Source: Massilia sp. (lineage in GTDB: Bacteria > Pseudomonadota > Gammaproteobacteria > Burkholderiales > Burkholderiaceae_D). From it: DNA of 6,181 bases. This document shows positions 5,864 to 6,181 of the stretch, piece after piece. The position numbers and the translations under genes were made by a program. Position 1 is the first letter of the stretch; every line of letters starts with the position of its first letter. The stretch covers positions 1 to 6,181 of the forward strand of contig JAQGNM010000552.1 of NCBI GenBank assembly GCA_028291845.1, written 5' to 3'. The notes under the pieces are model-generated. The model made no database searches, had not been told where the DNA came from, and was given only the letters and a program-made list of their open reading frames with translations.

Positions 5864-6181
5864 ATGACCACCCGCCGTCTTTCCCTGCTCGCCCTTGGCG
5901 CATTATTACTCGCCGGCTGCCGCGGCAGCGCCCCCGTCGTTCCATCAGCGCCGCTGGCTGTGACGCCACCGGTGGTATCCGCCCCACCCAAAAAAATCAA
6001 GATCGGCCTGGCCTTGGGCGGCGGCGCCGCGCGCGGCTTTGCCCACATCGGCGTCATCAAGGCATTGGAGGCGCAGGGCATCCAGGCCGATATCGTCGTC
6101 GGCACCAGCGCCGGCAGCGTGGTAGGCGCTTTGTATGCCGCCGGCAACAATGGCTTTGCCCTGCAGCGCGTCGCCATGGAC
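5864..6181 (+). CDS. Patatin-like phospholipase family lipoprotein (N-terminal 106 residues)
   Basis: The gene runs off the right edge with no stop. The first 19 residues (MTTRRLSLLALGALLLAGC) form a lipoprotein signal peptide: basic start, hydrophobic core, lipobox LAGC with the lipidated cysteine at 19. The residue after it is Arg, not Asp, so outer-membrane sorting is plausible. A Pro/Ala/Val-rich linker (about 21-43) leads to a patatin domain of the bacterial RssA type, with the glycine-rich oxyanion-hole motif GGGAARG (52-58) and the nucleophile elbow GTSAG with Ser82 (80-84). The catalytic Asp (usually in a DG[A/G] motif) would lie beyond the window. The family hydrolyses acyl esters of lipids, but the substrate here is unknown. 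The ATG is the first start after an in-frame TGA at 5843-5845. No good ribosome site is visible (upstream ACGTTAGTACAGCCC). A gene product of a separate unit from the pho operon is likely. Confidence 0.88.
   Translation, partial: MTTRRLSLLALGALLLAGCRGSAPVVPSAPLAVTPPVVSAPPKKIKIGLALGGGAARGFAHIGVIKALEAQGIQADIVVGTSAGSVVGALYAAGNNGFALQRVAMD

Noticed and set aside
5824..6177. Minus-strand open frame of 117 codons opposite the patatin-like gene
   Set aside because: The + strand carries a lipobox plus GGGAARG and GTSAG motifs in frame; the minus frame is its shadow.

Overview
The window holds almost all of a phosphate-starvation locus, read entirely on the + strand: the end of pstS, then pstC, pstA, pstB, phoU, phoB and phoR, followed by a short intergenic region and the start of a second transcription unit encoding a patatin-like lipoprotein. 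The DNA is GC-rich with strong GC bias at third codon positions. The order pstSCAB-phoU-phoBR in a single run is typical of Betaproteobacteria (Burkholderiales), whereas E. coli keeps phoBR apart from pst. Together with the protein sequences this suggests a betaproteobacterium, perhaps of the Oxalobacteraceae (Janthinobacterium/Massilia/Duganella type). That placement is an inference from memory, not a search.

Layout: 2-154 C-terminus of PstS (periplasmic phosphate-binding protein); 155-241 spacer with a 12-bp hairpin; 242-1255 pstC and 1252-2124 pstA (the two permeases, overlapping by ATGA); 2139-2936 pstB (ATPase); 2989-3693 phoU (negative regulator); 3700-4425 phoB (response regulator) and 4425-5705 phoR (sensor kinase, sharing one base with phoB); 5706-5863 intergenic region; 5864-6181 the first 106 codons of a patatin-like lipoprotein, cut by the window edge.

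The genes form one physiological circuit. PstSCAB imports phosphate with high affinity. PhoU links the state of the transporter to PhoR. PhoR phosphorylates PhoB when phosphate is scarce, and PhoB then activates Pho promoters, including the one expected upstream of pstS, which lies outside this window. All seven Pho-locus proteins are intact in the parts visible, with their diagnostic motifs present. I found no frameshift, insertion sequence or sign of transfer in them.

The least ordinary part is the 158-bp phoR/patatin spacer. About 121 bp of it (5707-5827) is a pair of inverted, individually palindromic units, each with the same T·T mismatch in its stem. This is the architecture of a REP doublet (REPIN/BIME-type element). 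The left unit is followed by a run of five T and may also terminate the pho transcript. No wholly new system was identified; the protein-coding content is a conserved housekeeping locus.
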